Positions 41,274-51,358 of a stretch of DNA of 64,000 bases are shown here, piece after piece; position 1 is the stretch's first letter; each line of letters begins with the position of its first letter. The DNA comes from Actinomycetota bacterium. Lineage in GTDB: Bacteria > Actinomycetota > Actinomycetes > Nanopelagicales > Nanopelagicaceae. A program made the position numbers and the translations under genes. The notes beneath the pieces were generated by a model. That model was not told the origin of the DNA and did not search any database. It saw only the letters and a list, made by a program, of their open reading frames with translations. The DNA lies in assembly GCA_009699575.1 (NCBI GenBank), contig WLNY01000005.1:23280-87279 (forward strand). Reading direction: 5' to 3'.

Positions 41274-41306
41274 CCAGTATCTGACTTAAGCGAAGTCAGA
41301 TACTGG
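41274..41306. terminator. Perfect 14-bp hairpin between convergent lnt and gcvP; includes the gcvP stop codon
   Basis: CCAGTATCTGACTT(41274-41287) aagcg AAGTCAGATACTGG(41293-41306); no clear U-tract. Confidence 0.7.
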
Positions 41307-44174
41307 TGGGCACGAGCAAACCAGATTGCGATCACCGAAGGCGCCATCTATTCGACCGACAGTCGGCCAATATTTAGAACGCAATCCAATTATCTCGCCC
41401 GGAATCAGACCTTCTAAGGTCTCTGGAAAGGCTCCAACTTCCCTTGGGTACTCTCGTTGCCAATCTGAAGTTACTACATCTGCAATTGTGTGAGGGGCGA
41501 ATGCTAGGGCGCTCTGCTCATGCGAAATGCGACCTTCTTGTACATCCATAATCTCCCCGTGAATCGAAATCATTGCTTGAATGAATCTTTCGATCTCGGC
41601 TATATCTTCACTTTCAGTCGGCTCAACCATTAATGTTCCAGCAACGGGAAAACTCATCGTCGGAGCGTGAAAGCCGTAGTCCATGAGCCGCTTTGCTACA
41701 TCATCGACAGTTACTCCACTTTCTTTCGTTATGTCGCGAAGATCTAAAATACATTCATGTGCAACGCGTCCGTTATTGCCTGTGTAGAGCACTGGGAAAT
41801 ATGGATTTAATCTCTGTGCAATGTAATTAGCTGACAAGATTGCAACCTGAGTTGCGTGCGTGAGTCCTTCGCCACCCATCATTCGAATGTATGCCCAAGA
41901 GATCGGCAAAATACTTGCTGATCCATAGGGTGCGGCGCTTACTGGTCCAGGTCCTGTTGATGGCCCAGCAGTCGAATCATGTGGATGGTTCGGTAAAAAA
42001 GGCGCTAAATGTTCTCGCGAGATCACTGGGCCAACACCTGGTCCCCCACCACCATGTGGAATGCAAAAAGTTTTATGAAGATTCAAATGCGATACGTCTG
42101 CACCAAATTTCCCAGGCTGTGCCAAACCAACGAGTGCATTGAGATTTGCACCATCAACATAAACTTGGCCTCCCGCATCGTGAATAAGTCCACATATCTG
42201 AGTAATTTCCGATTCGAAAACTCCGTGAGTTGACGGATATGTGACCATTAGCGCTGCCAGGTTTATGGAATGTTCAGCAATTTTCGATTTCAAATCATCG
42301 AGGCTTACATTTCCGTGTTCGTCACAAGAAATTACAACAACTTTCATCCCTGCCATTACAGCACTGGCTGCATTGGTCCCGTGAGCACTCGATGGAATGA
42401 GACATATCGTGCGATGAATATCGCCTCGAGAATCATGATAATTTCTTATTGCTAGCAACCCAGCAAACTCTCCTTGACTGCCGGCGTTTGGCTGTAATGA
42501 CACTGCGTCATAGCCAGTGATTGCGAGCAACCAATCAGATAATTCTTGGATTAACTCGCGTGATCCAACGCTTTGCTCCAATGGTGCGAAGGGATGTAAC
42601 GAAGAAAATTCTGGCCAGGTAACGGCTTCCATTTCTGTCGTTGCATTGAGTTTCATTGTGCATGAGCCAAGAGGAATCATTGTTCGATCCAGAGCTAAAT
42701 CGCGATCTGAAAGTGTCCGTATATAGCGCAACATTCCGGTCTCTGAGTGATTCGTGTTAAAAATGGGATGAGTCAAATATGATGAAGTACGAACGAGGGT
42801 TGCGGGAATGGCGGTACTCCCCTGTCGGATTTCCACTGTTTCAATACCAAAAATTTCTGAAAGATCAGCCAAGGTTTTAGCACTTGTTAATTCATCAAAT
42901 GAAAAACCAACGTGCAAAGAGTCAATAGCTCGCAGATTTATTTTTAACTCTGCAGCTTTTTTATGAATAGCATCAGCATCTCGCACCTCAACTACACACG
43001 TGTCAAAAAAATGTGAGTTCTCAATTGTGAAACCAGCACTTTTCAAAGCGGAAGCAAATGAAAATGTTTGGCTGTGTATTCGCGAAGCGATTGTTCTGAG
43101 TCCTACCGGTCCATGCCACATGGCGTAAAACGCGCTCATCACTGCAAGGAGTACTTGGGCAGTGCAAATATTGCTTGTAGCCTTATCGCGACGAATATGT
43201 TGTTCACGTGTTTGAAGAGCTAACCGAAATGCCGGAGACCCATGTGTATCAACGCTTTGACCTATAAGCCGACCAGGTATAGAGCGCTCTAGCCCTTCGC
43301 GGACCGCCATAAATCCAGCGTGCGGCCCTCCAAATCCCATGGGTACTCCGAAACGTTGAGCAGATCCAATTGCAATATCGGCTCCCCACTCCCCTGGTGC
43401 GACAATAAGAGTCAATGCAAGTAAATCTGTCGCTGCAATTAAAAGAGCGCCTTTAGCATGAACAGCATGAGCGAGTTCAGCAAAATCATTTATCTCGCCG
43501 CGTGTGTCAGGGTATTGAACAAGCACTCCAAAAATTTCAGATGAATCAGAAAATTTATCGTTTGCATTAAATTCTTCAATGCGTATATTGAGTGGCTTTG
43601 CTCGGGTATGTATAACGGCTTTCGTTTGTGGATGAACGTTTTGATCTATGAGAAAAATTGCTTCATCCCCACCTTTGAAAACTCTACGAGCAAGAGTCAT
43701 TGCTTCGGCTGCGGCAGTTGCTTCATCGAGCATTGAAGCATTTGCGACAGGCAACCCAGTTAAATCACACACAGTGGTTTGGAAAGCGAAGAGTGCTTCT
43801 AATCGTCCCTGCGAAATCTCTGGCTGATACGGTGTATACGCCGTATACCACGCTGGGTTTTCAAGAACGTTTCGCAAAACTACAGGTGGTGTGATTGTCG
43901 CGTAGTAACCGGTACCTATTAAAGAAGTAAATAAAATATTCTTATCCGCTAATGCACGAAGTGCTCCTATGGTCTCAACTTCGTTCAGGGGTGCAGGTAA
44001 TGCACTTGATAATCTATGACTCATTGCGATATTGCTCGGAAGTACGTCAGCGATAAAGGAATCCATGTCCTGATATCCAAGCTCAAGGAGCAAAGCTTTT
44101 TCTTGCTCACTCGAAGGCCCTATGTGGCGACGTTCAAATGCATCATATGGAAGTTGTGTGCTCTTACCTGACAT
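41286..44174 (-). CDS. gcvP: Glycine dehydrogenase (aminomethyl-transferring), P protein
   Basis: [81 protein letters not shown]. Confidence 0.97.
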   Translation of the reverse strand: MSGKSTQLPYDAFERRHIGPSSEQEKALLLELGYQDMDSFIADVLPSNIAMSHRLSSALPAPLNEVETIGALRALADKNILFTSLIGTGYYATITPPVVLRNVLENPAWYTAYTPYQPEISQGRLEALFAFQTTVCDLTGLPVANASMLDEATAAAEAMTLARRVFKGGDEAIFLIDQNVHPQTKAVIHTRAKPLNIRIEEFNANDKFSDSSEIFGVLVQYPDTRGEINDFAELAHAVHAKGALLIAATDLLALTLIVAPGEWGADIAIGSAQRFGVPMGFGGPHAGFMAVREGLERSIPGRLIGQSVDTHGSPAFRLALQTREQHIRRDKATSNICTAQVLLAVMSAFYAMWHGPVGLRTIASRIHSQTFSFASALKSAGFTIENSHFFDTCVVEVRDADAIHKKAAELKINLRAIDSLHVGFSFDELTSAKTLADLSEIFGIETVEIRQGSTAIPATLVRTSSYLTHPIFNTNHSETGMLRYIRTLSDRDLALDRTMIPLGSCTMKLNATTEMEAVTWPEFSSLHPFAPLEQSVGSRELIQELSDWLLAITGYDAVSLQPNAGSQGEFAGLLAIRNYHDSRGDIHRTICLIPSSAHGTNAASAVMAGMKVVVISCDEHGNVSLDDLKSKIAEHSINLAALMVTYPSTHGVFESEITQICGLIHDAGGQVYVDGANLNALVGLAQPGKFGADVSHLNLHKTFCIPHGGGGPGVGPVISREHLAPFLPNHPHDSTAGPSTGPGPVSAAPYGSASILPISWAYIRMMGGEGLTHATQVAILSANYIAQRLNPYFPVLYTGNNGRVAHECILDLRDITKESGVTVDDVAKRLMDYGFHAPTMSFPVAGTLMVEPTESEDIAEIERFIQAMISIHGEIMDVQEGRISHEQSALAFAPHTIADVVTSDWQREYPREVGAFPETLEGLIPGEIIGLRSKYWPTVGRIDGAFGDRNLVCSCPPVSDFA

Positions 44175-44235
44175 CGCGAGTGCTCCTTAGAAGCGTTAGC
44201 CAGGTGGCAAACGCACAGGAACAGAATATGACTCT

Positions 44236-44736
44236 TTAGGCGCCTTTGCGGTTGCGGCGAAGGGATAATTCGTCGTTACTTTCGCCACCTATCACCGCGC
44301 CATTTAGTTCACCTTGGAGCAGCGAGAGGGAACCTTCAACCTCGTGCCACACCTTGCCTACTGCGATACCGAATACTCCCTGTCCCCCTTGCAAGAGGTC
44401 CACGATTTCATCCGGGCTACCACACTCATAAATTGATGCGCCATCGCTCATTAGCGTGATTCGCTCGAGCTCAGTAACTCCGCGACTTCTCAAATGATTG
44501 ACCGCTGTTCGAATGTTTTGCAAAGAGACTCCAGCGTCAAGTAAACGCTTCACAACTTTAAGAACGAGAATGTCTCTGAAACCATAGAGGCGCTGAGTGC
44601 CTGAACCGCCAGCCGGTCGAATGCTTGGTTCTACTAAACCAGTTCGCGCCCAATAATCGAGTTGCCGATACGTGATTCCTGCGGCAGAACATGCTGTCGC
44701 GCCTCTGTAGCCAATCTGATCGAAATCTACGCTCAC
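44236..44736 (-). CDS. MerR family transcriptional regulator
   Basis: GITYRQLDYWARTGLVEPSIRPAGGSGTQRLYGFRDILVLKVVKRLLDAGVSLQNIRTAV; synteny with Rv1830-type gene. Confidence 0.9.
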   Translation of the reverse strand: MSVDFDQIGYRGATACSAAGITYRQLDYWARTGLVEPSIRPAGGSGTQRLYGFRDILVLKVVKRLLDAGVSLQNIRTAVNHLRSRGVTELERITLMSDGASIYECGSPDEIVDLLQGGQGVFGIAVGKVWHEVEGSLSLLQGELNGAVIGGESNDELSLRRNRKGA

Positions 44737-44841
44737 GAAATGCTCAATTCTCTTGGGGAGTGATTAAGGGTACGAGATAGCGAGGGAAAAATACAGGAAC
44801 GACACTCCCAAAACCTCTACTTGAGATTGAGAGTTTTAAGC

Positions 44842-45339
44842 CTATCCTGCAAAGTCTTCCGGATTAATTTGCTCCAGAAATTCCCGAAAAGCTTCTAACT
44901 CCTGCGTGCTTTCAGCGCCTTCAATCCCCTGCTCTGGAATCTCAATTCCAACTGAATCAAGGAGCTCGCCATCCGCCAAAATATTGCTGTGAGTTCGCAA
45001 GGCGAGGGCTATCGCATCCGATGGTCTAGCAGAGACTACAAGTGAGGTACCGGTTGCATCGCGCAATTGAAGATTTGCATAGAAAACACCTTCCTCGATT
45101 GCGGTGATTTGAACGGACGTCATAGTCGCATCTAGTGACTCGAGAACGTCTTGCAAAAGATCGTGTGTTAAAGGTCGTGGTGGTGTCACCCCTTGTTGCG
45201 CGAAAGCAATAGCCGTCGCTTCCACCGCGCCCACCCATATGGGAAGGAATCGCACTCCATCAATCTCTTTGAGCAGGACAATTGGCTGATTGGAGGGCAT
45301 TTCTATGCGGACTCCGACAACTTCCATGGCAACCATCAT
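44842..45339 (-). CDS. Bifunctional nuclease (DUF151) family protein
   Basis: VVGVRIEMPSNQPIVLLKEIDGVRFLPIWVGAVEATAIAFAQQGV. Confidence 0.92.
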   Translation of the reverse strand: MMVAMEVVGVRIEMPSNQPIVLLKEIDGVRFLPIWVGAVEATAIAFAQQGVTPPRPLTHDLLQDVLESLDATMTSVQITAIEEGVFYANLQLRDATGTSLVVSARPSDAIALALRTHSNILADGELLDSVGIEIPEQGIEGAESTQELEAFREFLEQINPEDFAG

Positions 45340-45377
45340 GCCTTTATAACGCTCTTCACTCTCAAATTATTTCACTC

Positions 45378-46100
45378 TCAACGAAAACGATGGAGTCCGC
45401 CGCGTACAAGGGCGGCATGTAATCGTATAGATAGAGATGCAATCTCCTTCTGCACCTCTTGAGCTCGCGCCTTGGATTCAGCGCTCTTTTGGCGAGTCAA
45501 TGGCGTAATAACTTGTTCAATCAGGCCAATTTCACGATCAGCTGCAGATTTAAATGATCGCAGATGTCTGGCTTCGATTCCAAAACTCGACATCTCCGTG
45601 ACGGCCTTAGCAACAGCAAGTGCGTCTGAATCATAATGACGGCCACGAAGTGATATCAACCCGAACGACTCAAGTTCTACGAGTTGATCCTCGCGTAGAC
45701 CGCTGGCAGAGATAAGTTCTTCACGAGATAGGCGCATGTCAGTAGCTTGTTCAAAAGCTGCTGGGGCCAATTCACCGGCGACAGTTGCTAGTCCAAGACT
45801 ATGTCTGGGCGCGGCAACGCCACCAGTGGCTGCAGGTTCTAATCCTCGGTCGAGAGCATCAAGATTATCTTTGATGACTCGAAGGGGAAGATACTGATCT
45901 CGCTGAGCGAGAAGGACATATCTCAAACGCTCTAAATCTGAACTCGTAAACTTACGATACCCAGATGGCGTTCTCTGTGGCTCTATGAGACCTTCGGATT
46001 CCAGAAAGCGGATCTTGGAGATTGTTATATCCGGGAAATCTCCACGCAGTTTCGATAATACTTCACCGATACTTAGATACGCACGAGCTGGAACACTCAT
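45378..46100 (-). CDS. ftsR: MerR family regulator FtsR-like (Rv1828 type)
   Basis: YLSIGEVLSKLRGDFPDITISKIRFLESEGLIEPQRTPSGYRKFTSSDLERLRYVL; adjacent to garA. Confidence 0.87.
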   Translation of the reverse strand: MSVPARAYLSIGEVLSKLRGDFPDITISKIRFLESEGLIEPQRTPSGYRKFTSSDLERLRYVLLAQRDQYLPLRVIKDNLDALDRGLEPAATGGVAAPRHSLGLATVAGELAPAAFEQATDMRLSREELISASGLREDQLVELESFGLISLRGRHYDSDALAVAKAVTEMSSFGIEARHLRSFKSAADREIGLIEQVITPLTRQKSAESKARAQEVQKEIASLSIRLHAALVRGGLHRFR

Positions 46101-46604
46101 TTACTTCTCCCCTGATTGTTTTTGATGAACGTGTGAAACAAAAATCATATGGAACTTTCCAACTTGAATTTGATCTCCATTGCCAAGAATACTTTGTGTG
46201 ACACTTGTATTATTTAGATAGGTCCCATTGAGGCTTCCTAAATCACTTATTTCAAAAAGCGCCTGCGAATTAAAGGCGATAGCGCAATGCTTTCTCGATA
46301 CCGTTACATCGTCAAGAAATATTGAACTTTCCGGAGATCGCCCAATTGCAACCCCTTCAGATGTAATCAAGAAACGTGAACCTTTCTGCGGGCCCCTGTG
46401 AATAATAATCATCGCTCTGCTGGAATCACCGTTTTGGATCTCCTCGATGGTCGCACGTTCTTGAGCAGTAGCGGTCTGAAGATATTCATCAACTTCATTT
46501 GTTGACACGGGCTGCGAAAGAGACCTTAAGCCCAGATGTAGTGTTGAGGTTAGTTCGCGCTCATCAGGCTCTGCCGACACGTTCACTCCCCCTTTTTCAC
46601 TCAC
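46101..46604 (-). CDS. garA: FHA domain protein GarA/OdhI-like
   Basis: TSTLHLG, GSRFLITSEGVAIGRSPESSIFLDDVTVSRKHCAI, LGSLNGTYLN; start codon approximate. Confidence 0.9.
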   Translation of the reverse strand: MSEKGGVNVSAEPDERELTSTLHLGLRSLSQPVSTNEVDEYLQTATAQERATIEEIQNGDSSRAMIIIHRGPQKGSRFLITSEGVAIGRSPESSIFLDDVTVSRKHCAIAFNSQALFEISDLGSLNGTYLNNTSVTQSILGNGDQIQVGKFHMIFVSHVHQKQSGEK

Positions 46605-46646
46605 CTTAAACTTAAGGGTGACACTAGAGAAGTATGTGGGTCCTGG

Positions 46647-47027
46647 TCAAGCCGTGATTTCACCGTATTCTGAGGCACCTAAGAGTTCAGTTGGCGCTTG
46701 TGATACTTCTACATCCACGAGCCACCCAGCACCGTATGGATCGGAATTAATCGTCTCGGGAGCATTATTGAGAGATTCGTTAACCGCAGTCACGGTTCCA
46801 CTGACTGGTGCAAAGATTTCAGAAACGCTCTTAGTCGATTCCACTTCACCACACACATCACCAGCGATAATTTTTTCACCAACTTTAGGAAGTTGCACGT
46901 AGACGATGTCTCCGAGTGCGCCTTGCGCGAAATCTGTAATCCCAAAACGAAGCACGGTGTCCTGAGCGGTAGCTCCAACCCATTCGTGTTCCTTTGTGTA
47001 TTGCAAATCATCTGGGATGAGTGACAT
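46647..47027 (-). CDS. gcvH: Glycine cleavage system H protein
   Basis: YTKEHEWVGA, GITDFAQGALGDIVYVQLPKVG, EVESTKSVSEIFAPVSG. Confidence 0.96.
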   Translation of the reverse strand: MSLIPDDLQYTKEHEWVGATAQDTVLRFGITDFAQGALGDIVYVQLPKVGEKIIAGDVCGEVESTKSVSEIFAPVSGTVTAVNESLNNAPETINSDPYGAGWLVDVEVSQAPTELLGASEYGEITA

Positions 47028-47072
47028 GTCCGCTCCTAATCGTAATTCCGGGATATTGTGTAATGGTACAGA

Positions 47073-47666
47073 TTATTCAAGTACTTCAAAGCTGGACCCG
47101 ACTCTAATCCTTCGAAGTCCAATGCGGAAGTAGCTCATACCCGTGTACACATAGAGCGCAACTCCCCATATCGCGAATGACCAACCCACAACGTAGGCCA
47201 CTGACCCAAAGGTTGTCTTGGCAAGGCCGAGAAGAAGAAAAGGGAAGGCATAAAGCAAAGTAAAGGTCGCTGCCTTGCCAAGAAAGGTGACCGTCAGCAA
47301 TCCATATCCTTTGCCTTTTAGAACTAAGGCAAGTAGAGCTAGAAGAATATCTCTGATGACTAATGTTGCTATTAGCCATAGTGGAATGACATCTCGCATA
47401 TAGAGAACAACAAGAGTAGAGACTATATAGAGCCTGTCTACTGCAGGATCCAACATCGCACCAAGGCTAGATTCTTGGCCCCAAGCTCTAGCTATCTTTC
47501 CATCAAAGTAATCTGAAGCGCCACCAAGTGCTAAAAGCAATACGGCCCAACCGTCCTGATGCGTCACAAGAGCTAGGTAGAAAAAAAGTGGAATTCCACA
47601 AGCCCGCAAAATACTCAACACATTAGGTAACGTCCAATTTGTTCCGGAACCCATTCGCATCATCAT
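47073..47666 (-). CDS. CDP-alcohol phosphatidyltransferase family protein
   Basis: TLPNVLSILRACGIPLFFYL, GGASDYFDGKIARAWGQESSLGAMLDPAVDRL. Confidence 0.9.
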   Translation of the reverse strand: MMMRMGSGTNWTLPNVLSILRACGIPLFFYLALVTHQDGWAVLLLALGGASDYFDGKIARAWGQESSLGAMLDPAVDRLYIVSTLVVLYMRDVIPLWLIATLVIRDILLALLALVLKGKGYGLLTVTFLGKAATFTLLYAFPFLLLGLAKTTFGSVAYVVGWSFAIWGVALYVYTGMSYFRIGLRRIRVGSSFEVLE

Positions 47667-47675
47667 GAGAATTCT

Positions 47676-49631
47676 TTAGTCACGCTCTTTTACGCGGACA
47701 GCAACTTGTACTGGAGTGCCTGGAAATGAGAATTCTTCGCGTAAACGTCGTTCAATAAATCGACGGTACGACGCTTCAATCCAGCCACTGGAGAAAACCA
47801 CAAATTTCGGAGGAGCAATACCAGCTTGAGTTGCGTAATAAACCTTCGGTTGTTTTCCTCCACGGACGGGTGGCGGAGTCTGCCCGATCAGTGCGCCTAG
47901 GAAGGAATTTAACTTACTCGTTGGAACTCTCTTCTCCCAACTATCAAGGGAGGTTCTCAAAGCCGGAGCTAGGCGATCTCTATGCCATCCAGTTTTCGCT
48001 GCAACGTTAACTCTCTGAGCCCATTCGACTTGATCAAGATGTCGATCAATTTCTCGATCAAGCTGGTCTCGTCTATCTTCATCAACCAAGTCCCATTTAT
48101 TCATCACGATAACCATGGCTTTTCCAGCCTCTTCGACCATAGTAATGATTCGCAAATCCTGCTCGGAAATGGGTTCGCTTGCATCAAGAACCACCACCGC
48201 AACTTCACAACGCTCCAAGGCAGCCTGCGTACGAAGTGTGGCGTAATAATCTGTACCACTTGCTTGATTCGCCCGCTTACGCAAACCAGCAGTATCAACA
48301 AATCTCCAAATAGATCCCCCGAACTCTATTAACTCATCCACGGGATCCCTAGTAGTGCCAGCAATTTCGGAAACGATTGCTCGCTCTTCACCAGCTAATG
48401 CATTGAGAAGACTTGATTTACCGACGTTTGGACGACCAATGAGGGCAACACGCCGATAACCATCTTGCACCTGTGCTCCACCTACTTCAGGAAGAACGGA
48501 AACAATTTTATCTAAGAGATCACCGCTACCGCGCCCGTGAAGTGCTGAAACAAAATATGGCTCACCCAGTCCTAAATTCCATAGCGCGTGCGCATCCGAC
48601 TCTTCTCGTTCGCTGTCCACTTTGTTAGCGATCAAAATAATCGGTTTTTTTGCCTTGCGTAACTCTTGAACGAGTACATCGTCTTCATCTAGTGCACCAA
48701 CTTGTGAGTCCACCACAAAACATAGAACATCAGATTCGCGCATAGCTATTTCGGCGCCGGCGCTTACTTGAATAGAGATGCCATCTGGCTTTGATTCCCA
48801 GCCACCTGTGTCCATCACGATGAAGCGACGACCGCCCCATTCGCATTCATATTGAATTCTGTCTCTCGTCACGCCAGGCGTGTCTTCAACTATGGCTTCT
48901 CTACGGCCAATGAATCGATTTATTAATGTGGATTTACCAACATTGGGACGTCCCAAGATTCCAACTATTGGAAGCCCAAGAAGTGAACGCTCTTTCAGAA
49001 GTTCCCAAATTCGTTCGACGGTGTCATCCAAGGAAAGTTGCGTTGAATCAATCACAACACTGTCCTGAGCAATTGTGAGAGGAGAGGCGCTCCGGGTGGA
49101 ATCAATGACATCTCTTGAATTCAAAGACTTCTTCACTTCCGTGACGCCAACTTCAATCTCTTTATCTCGACGAAGAGCGCGCGCTTCAAGATCAGCGGTG
49201 AGATAAATCTTCAGTGCTGAATCAGGTGCTACGACGGTTCCGATATCTCTTCCTTCTACTACGATGCCACGTGTCGCCTCTGAAATATATTTTCTCTGTA
49301 TCGCGAGTAACTCTTTGCGAACTTCCAACATCGCTGCAACAACGCTTACATGCCCGGTAACTTCCTGCGAGCGAATCTCGTCTGTTATCTCGGTATCCCC
49401 TGCGAATAGTTGCGGGGTAAGTGGATTGCAAACGAAACGCAAAGGTGAGCGCTTTAATGCGGCAACTATTTCAGCAGGATCTTTGCACTCCTCGCGTTGA
49501 GCTACCCACGTTGCGCCTCGATATAAGGCGCCTGTGTCTAAGTAGTTCCAACCAGCACGGATAGCTACCAACTTAGAAGCGCTCGATTTTCCAGCTCCGC
49601 TCGGGCCATCTACTGCTACGACAATGCCCAT
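47676..49631 (-). CDS. Bifunctional cytidylate kinase / GTPase Der fusion
   Basis: [19 protein letters not shown] plus two GTPase domains [15 protein letters not shown] and [17 protein letters not shown] in one frame. Confidence 0.95.
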   Translation of the reverse strand: MGIVVAVDGPSGAGKSSASKLVAIRAGWNYLDTGALYRGATWVAQREECKDPAEIVAALKRSPLRFVCNPLTPQLFAGDTEITDEIRSQEVTGHVSVVAAMLEVRKELLAIQRKYISEATRGIVVEGRDIGTVVAPDSALKIYLTADLEARALRRDKEIEVGVTEVKKSLNSRDVIDSTRSASPLTIAQDSVVIDSTQLSLDDTVERIWELLKERSLLGLPIVGILGRPNVGKSTLINRFIGRREAIVEDTPGVTRDRIQYECEWGGRRFIVMDTGGWESKPDGISIQVSAGAEIAMRESDVLCFVVDSQVGALDEDDVLVQELRKAKKPIILIANKVDSEREESDAHALWNLGLGEPYFVSALHGRGSGDLLDKIVSVLPEVGGAQVQDGYRRVALIGRPNVGKSSLLNALAGEERAIVSEIAGTTRDPVDELIEFGGSIWRFVDTAGLRKRANQASGTDYYATLRTQAALERCEVAVVVLDASEPISEQDLRIITMVEEAGKAMVIVMNKWDLVDEDRRDQLDREIDRHLDQVEWAQRVNVAAKTGWHRDRLAPALRTSLDSWEKRVPTSKLNSFLGALIGQTPPPVRGGKQPKVYYATQAGIAPPKFVVFSSGWIEASYRRFIERRLREEFSFPGTPVQVAVRVKERD

Positions 49632-49657
49632 GCATTCATTCTATTGCCTGGTGTGAG

Positions 49658-50722
49658 TTATGAATTACGTGAAGCGTGAATGCTCCAACCCCGCGTGCTT
49701 AGATGTGTAGTTAACTTATAGGCATCCAAAGAGGAAAGAATAGCCAAGGTCACCAGCCCCGTAAATTGACCCGGTGTATGTTCGATAGTTAGATCTTCCA
49801 CATTGACTCCAGCGACTGCACACTCGTTAAAAAGAGCTGCTAATTGCCCAGGTTTATCTTGGATCACAATCGGCACATATGTGTAGTCACGAGCCGTCCC
49901 GCCATGCTTTCCCGGTATGCGTTCTCGACCCTTATTTCCATCTTCAATAAGTGCGTGAGCTACACGTGAGTCATTGAGGCTCTCAACAAGAATGGTTAAG
50001 TCTTTTTGTAGACTTATCAATAAAGGACGGATATGGGACGCATTACTTGAAAGTATTTCCTCCCAAAGCACCGCACTTGAGCCGGCCAAGCGCGTCATAT
50101 CCCTTAATCCCTGACCCGAAAGCTCTAGCCACGTGGGCTCTCCCGAAGTGAGCGCCTTAGCCAAGAGTGAGGCAAGGATCTGAGGAAGATGTGAGACCAG
50201 CGCGACTGCCTTATCATGCTCGGCAGGCGGCATGTGAAAAGTAATCGCCGAACACATTTCGGCCACCTCAGTTGCTATGGCAATGGCATGCTCACTTGTT
50301 AAAAGAGTGGGTGTGATGATCCACGGTCTCGAGGCAAACAGATCGCCGCGAGCGGACTGCGCCCCTCCCACCTCTCGGCCAGCCATGGGGTGAGTGAAGC
50401 AAAATCTCTCCTCTAGACCATCTATTTCTGACACGTCTACTAGAGGTTTAGTTTTAACACTGCTAATATCTATAAATATCGAGTTGGGATTTAATGCAAA
50501 TTCACTCTTAATAACCTTTTTGAATGCTCCAATAGGAACCGCAATGATAATTAAGTCGGCGACGTCAGGCTCCCCCGAATAACCAACTAATTCTTGGGCC
50601 AGCGCCTGCGCCTCTTCATCGGAGTCGACCATCTCGACATCTACACCTTTGGCCGAGAGAGCCAGGCCTATAGACGTTCCAATGAGGCCAGAACCGATGA
50701 TTCGAACGCTCTTTAGCCCCAT
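49658..50722 (-). CDS. tyrA: Prephenate dehydrogenase with C-terminal ACT region
   Basis: VRIIGSGLIGTSIGLALSAKG, FCFTHPMAGREVGGAQSARGDLF, VPIVIQDKPGQLAALF. Confidence 0.92.
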   Translation of the reverse strand: MGLKSVRIIGSGLIGTSIGLALSAKGVDVEMVDSDEEAQALAQELVGYSGEPDVADLIIIAVPIGAFKKVIKSEFALNPNSIFIDISSVKTKPLVDVSEIDGLEERFCFTHPMAGREVGGAQSARGDLFASRPWIITPTLLTSEHAIAIATEVAEMCSAITFHMPPAEHDKAVALVSHLPQILASLLAKALTSGEPTWLELSGQGLRDMTRLAGSSAVLWEEILSSNASHIRPLLISLQKDLTILVESLNDSRVAHALIEDGNKGRERIPGKHGGTARDYTYVPIVIQDKPGQLAALFNECAVAGVNVEDLTIEHTPGQFTGLVTLAILSSLDAYKLTTHLSTRGWSIHASRNS

Positions 50723-50732
50723 AAGTACTCCA

Positions 50733-51095
50733 TTATTGAGCTAAATCCTGGCGCAAAACACTTGCCCCACCCAGATAAACATGTTCGATTTGTTCAGGGG
50801 ATCGAGATGAATTGCAATGAATGAGCGCTCGGATAGTCCGCGCAAGGGCTCCTGGGACGTCTATTTCTACTGCACATAAGAGCGGAACTAGCTCGAAACC
50901 AAGTTCTCTCGCCGCTCGCGCTGGAAAGGTGGCATTGAGGTCTGCGGTGGCTGTGAAAATAACCGAGATAATTTCTTGTGGGGCCAACTCATTGACTTGA
51001 AGAATCCGAGTGAGAAGCTCCTTTGAGCCTTGCGAAATGGCCTCCTCGGTGTTGGACTCAACTTGAATCGCTCCACGTATCGCTCGCACAGTCAT
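50733..51095 (-). CDS. aroH: Chorismate mutase, AroH type
   Basis: VRAIRGAIQVESNTEEAISQGSKELLTRIL, SVIFTATADLNATFPARAARELG; start at MTVRAI. Confidence 0.93.
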   Translation of the reverse strand: MTVRAIRGAIQVESNTEEAISQGSKELLTRILQVNELAPQEIISVIFTATADLNATFPARAARELGFELVPLLCAVEIDVPGALARTIRALIHCNSSRSPEQIEHVYLGGASVLRQDLAQ

Positions 51096-51135
51096 GTGAG
51101 AATCGTAGCGTGACTTTGAGTAAGAGTGCGGCATC

Positions 51136-51358
51136 GCCTTAGTGCTTTAAACAATAAAATAGTTTATACGTTTAGCGATAAATGGTTATTAATCCAAGTC
51201 GACCAGGGTGCTTTTGAATTCCATTGCCATCCCAATTATATAGATTTATCGATTTTATCCAGCCCAATAACTTGTATTTTTGGCGACTTATCGATAATTC
51301 AACCTGGAATATAGATAAAACGATAAAAAGACTATTGTGAAAAAAACCTTAAATAGAC
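51136..51358. other. AT-rich intergenic region with repeated GATAAA/TTATCG motifs
   Basis: About 31% GC by hand count over 51141-51358; several GATAAA/TTTATC copies including TTATCGATAA. Confidence 0.7.

Noticed and set aside
44175-44235. Glycine riboswitch upstream of gcvP
   Set aside because: Only about 60 bp available and no glycine aptamer signature seen.
51136-51358. AT-rich island as replication origin
   Set aside because: No dnaA/dnaN/gyrB neighbourhood, no clear TTATCCACA boxes, and gene orientation converges toward 41.2 kb, indicating terminus rather than origin.
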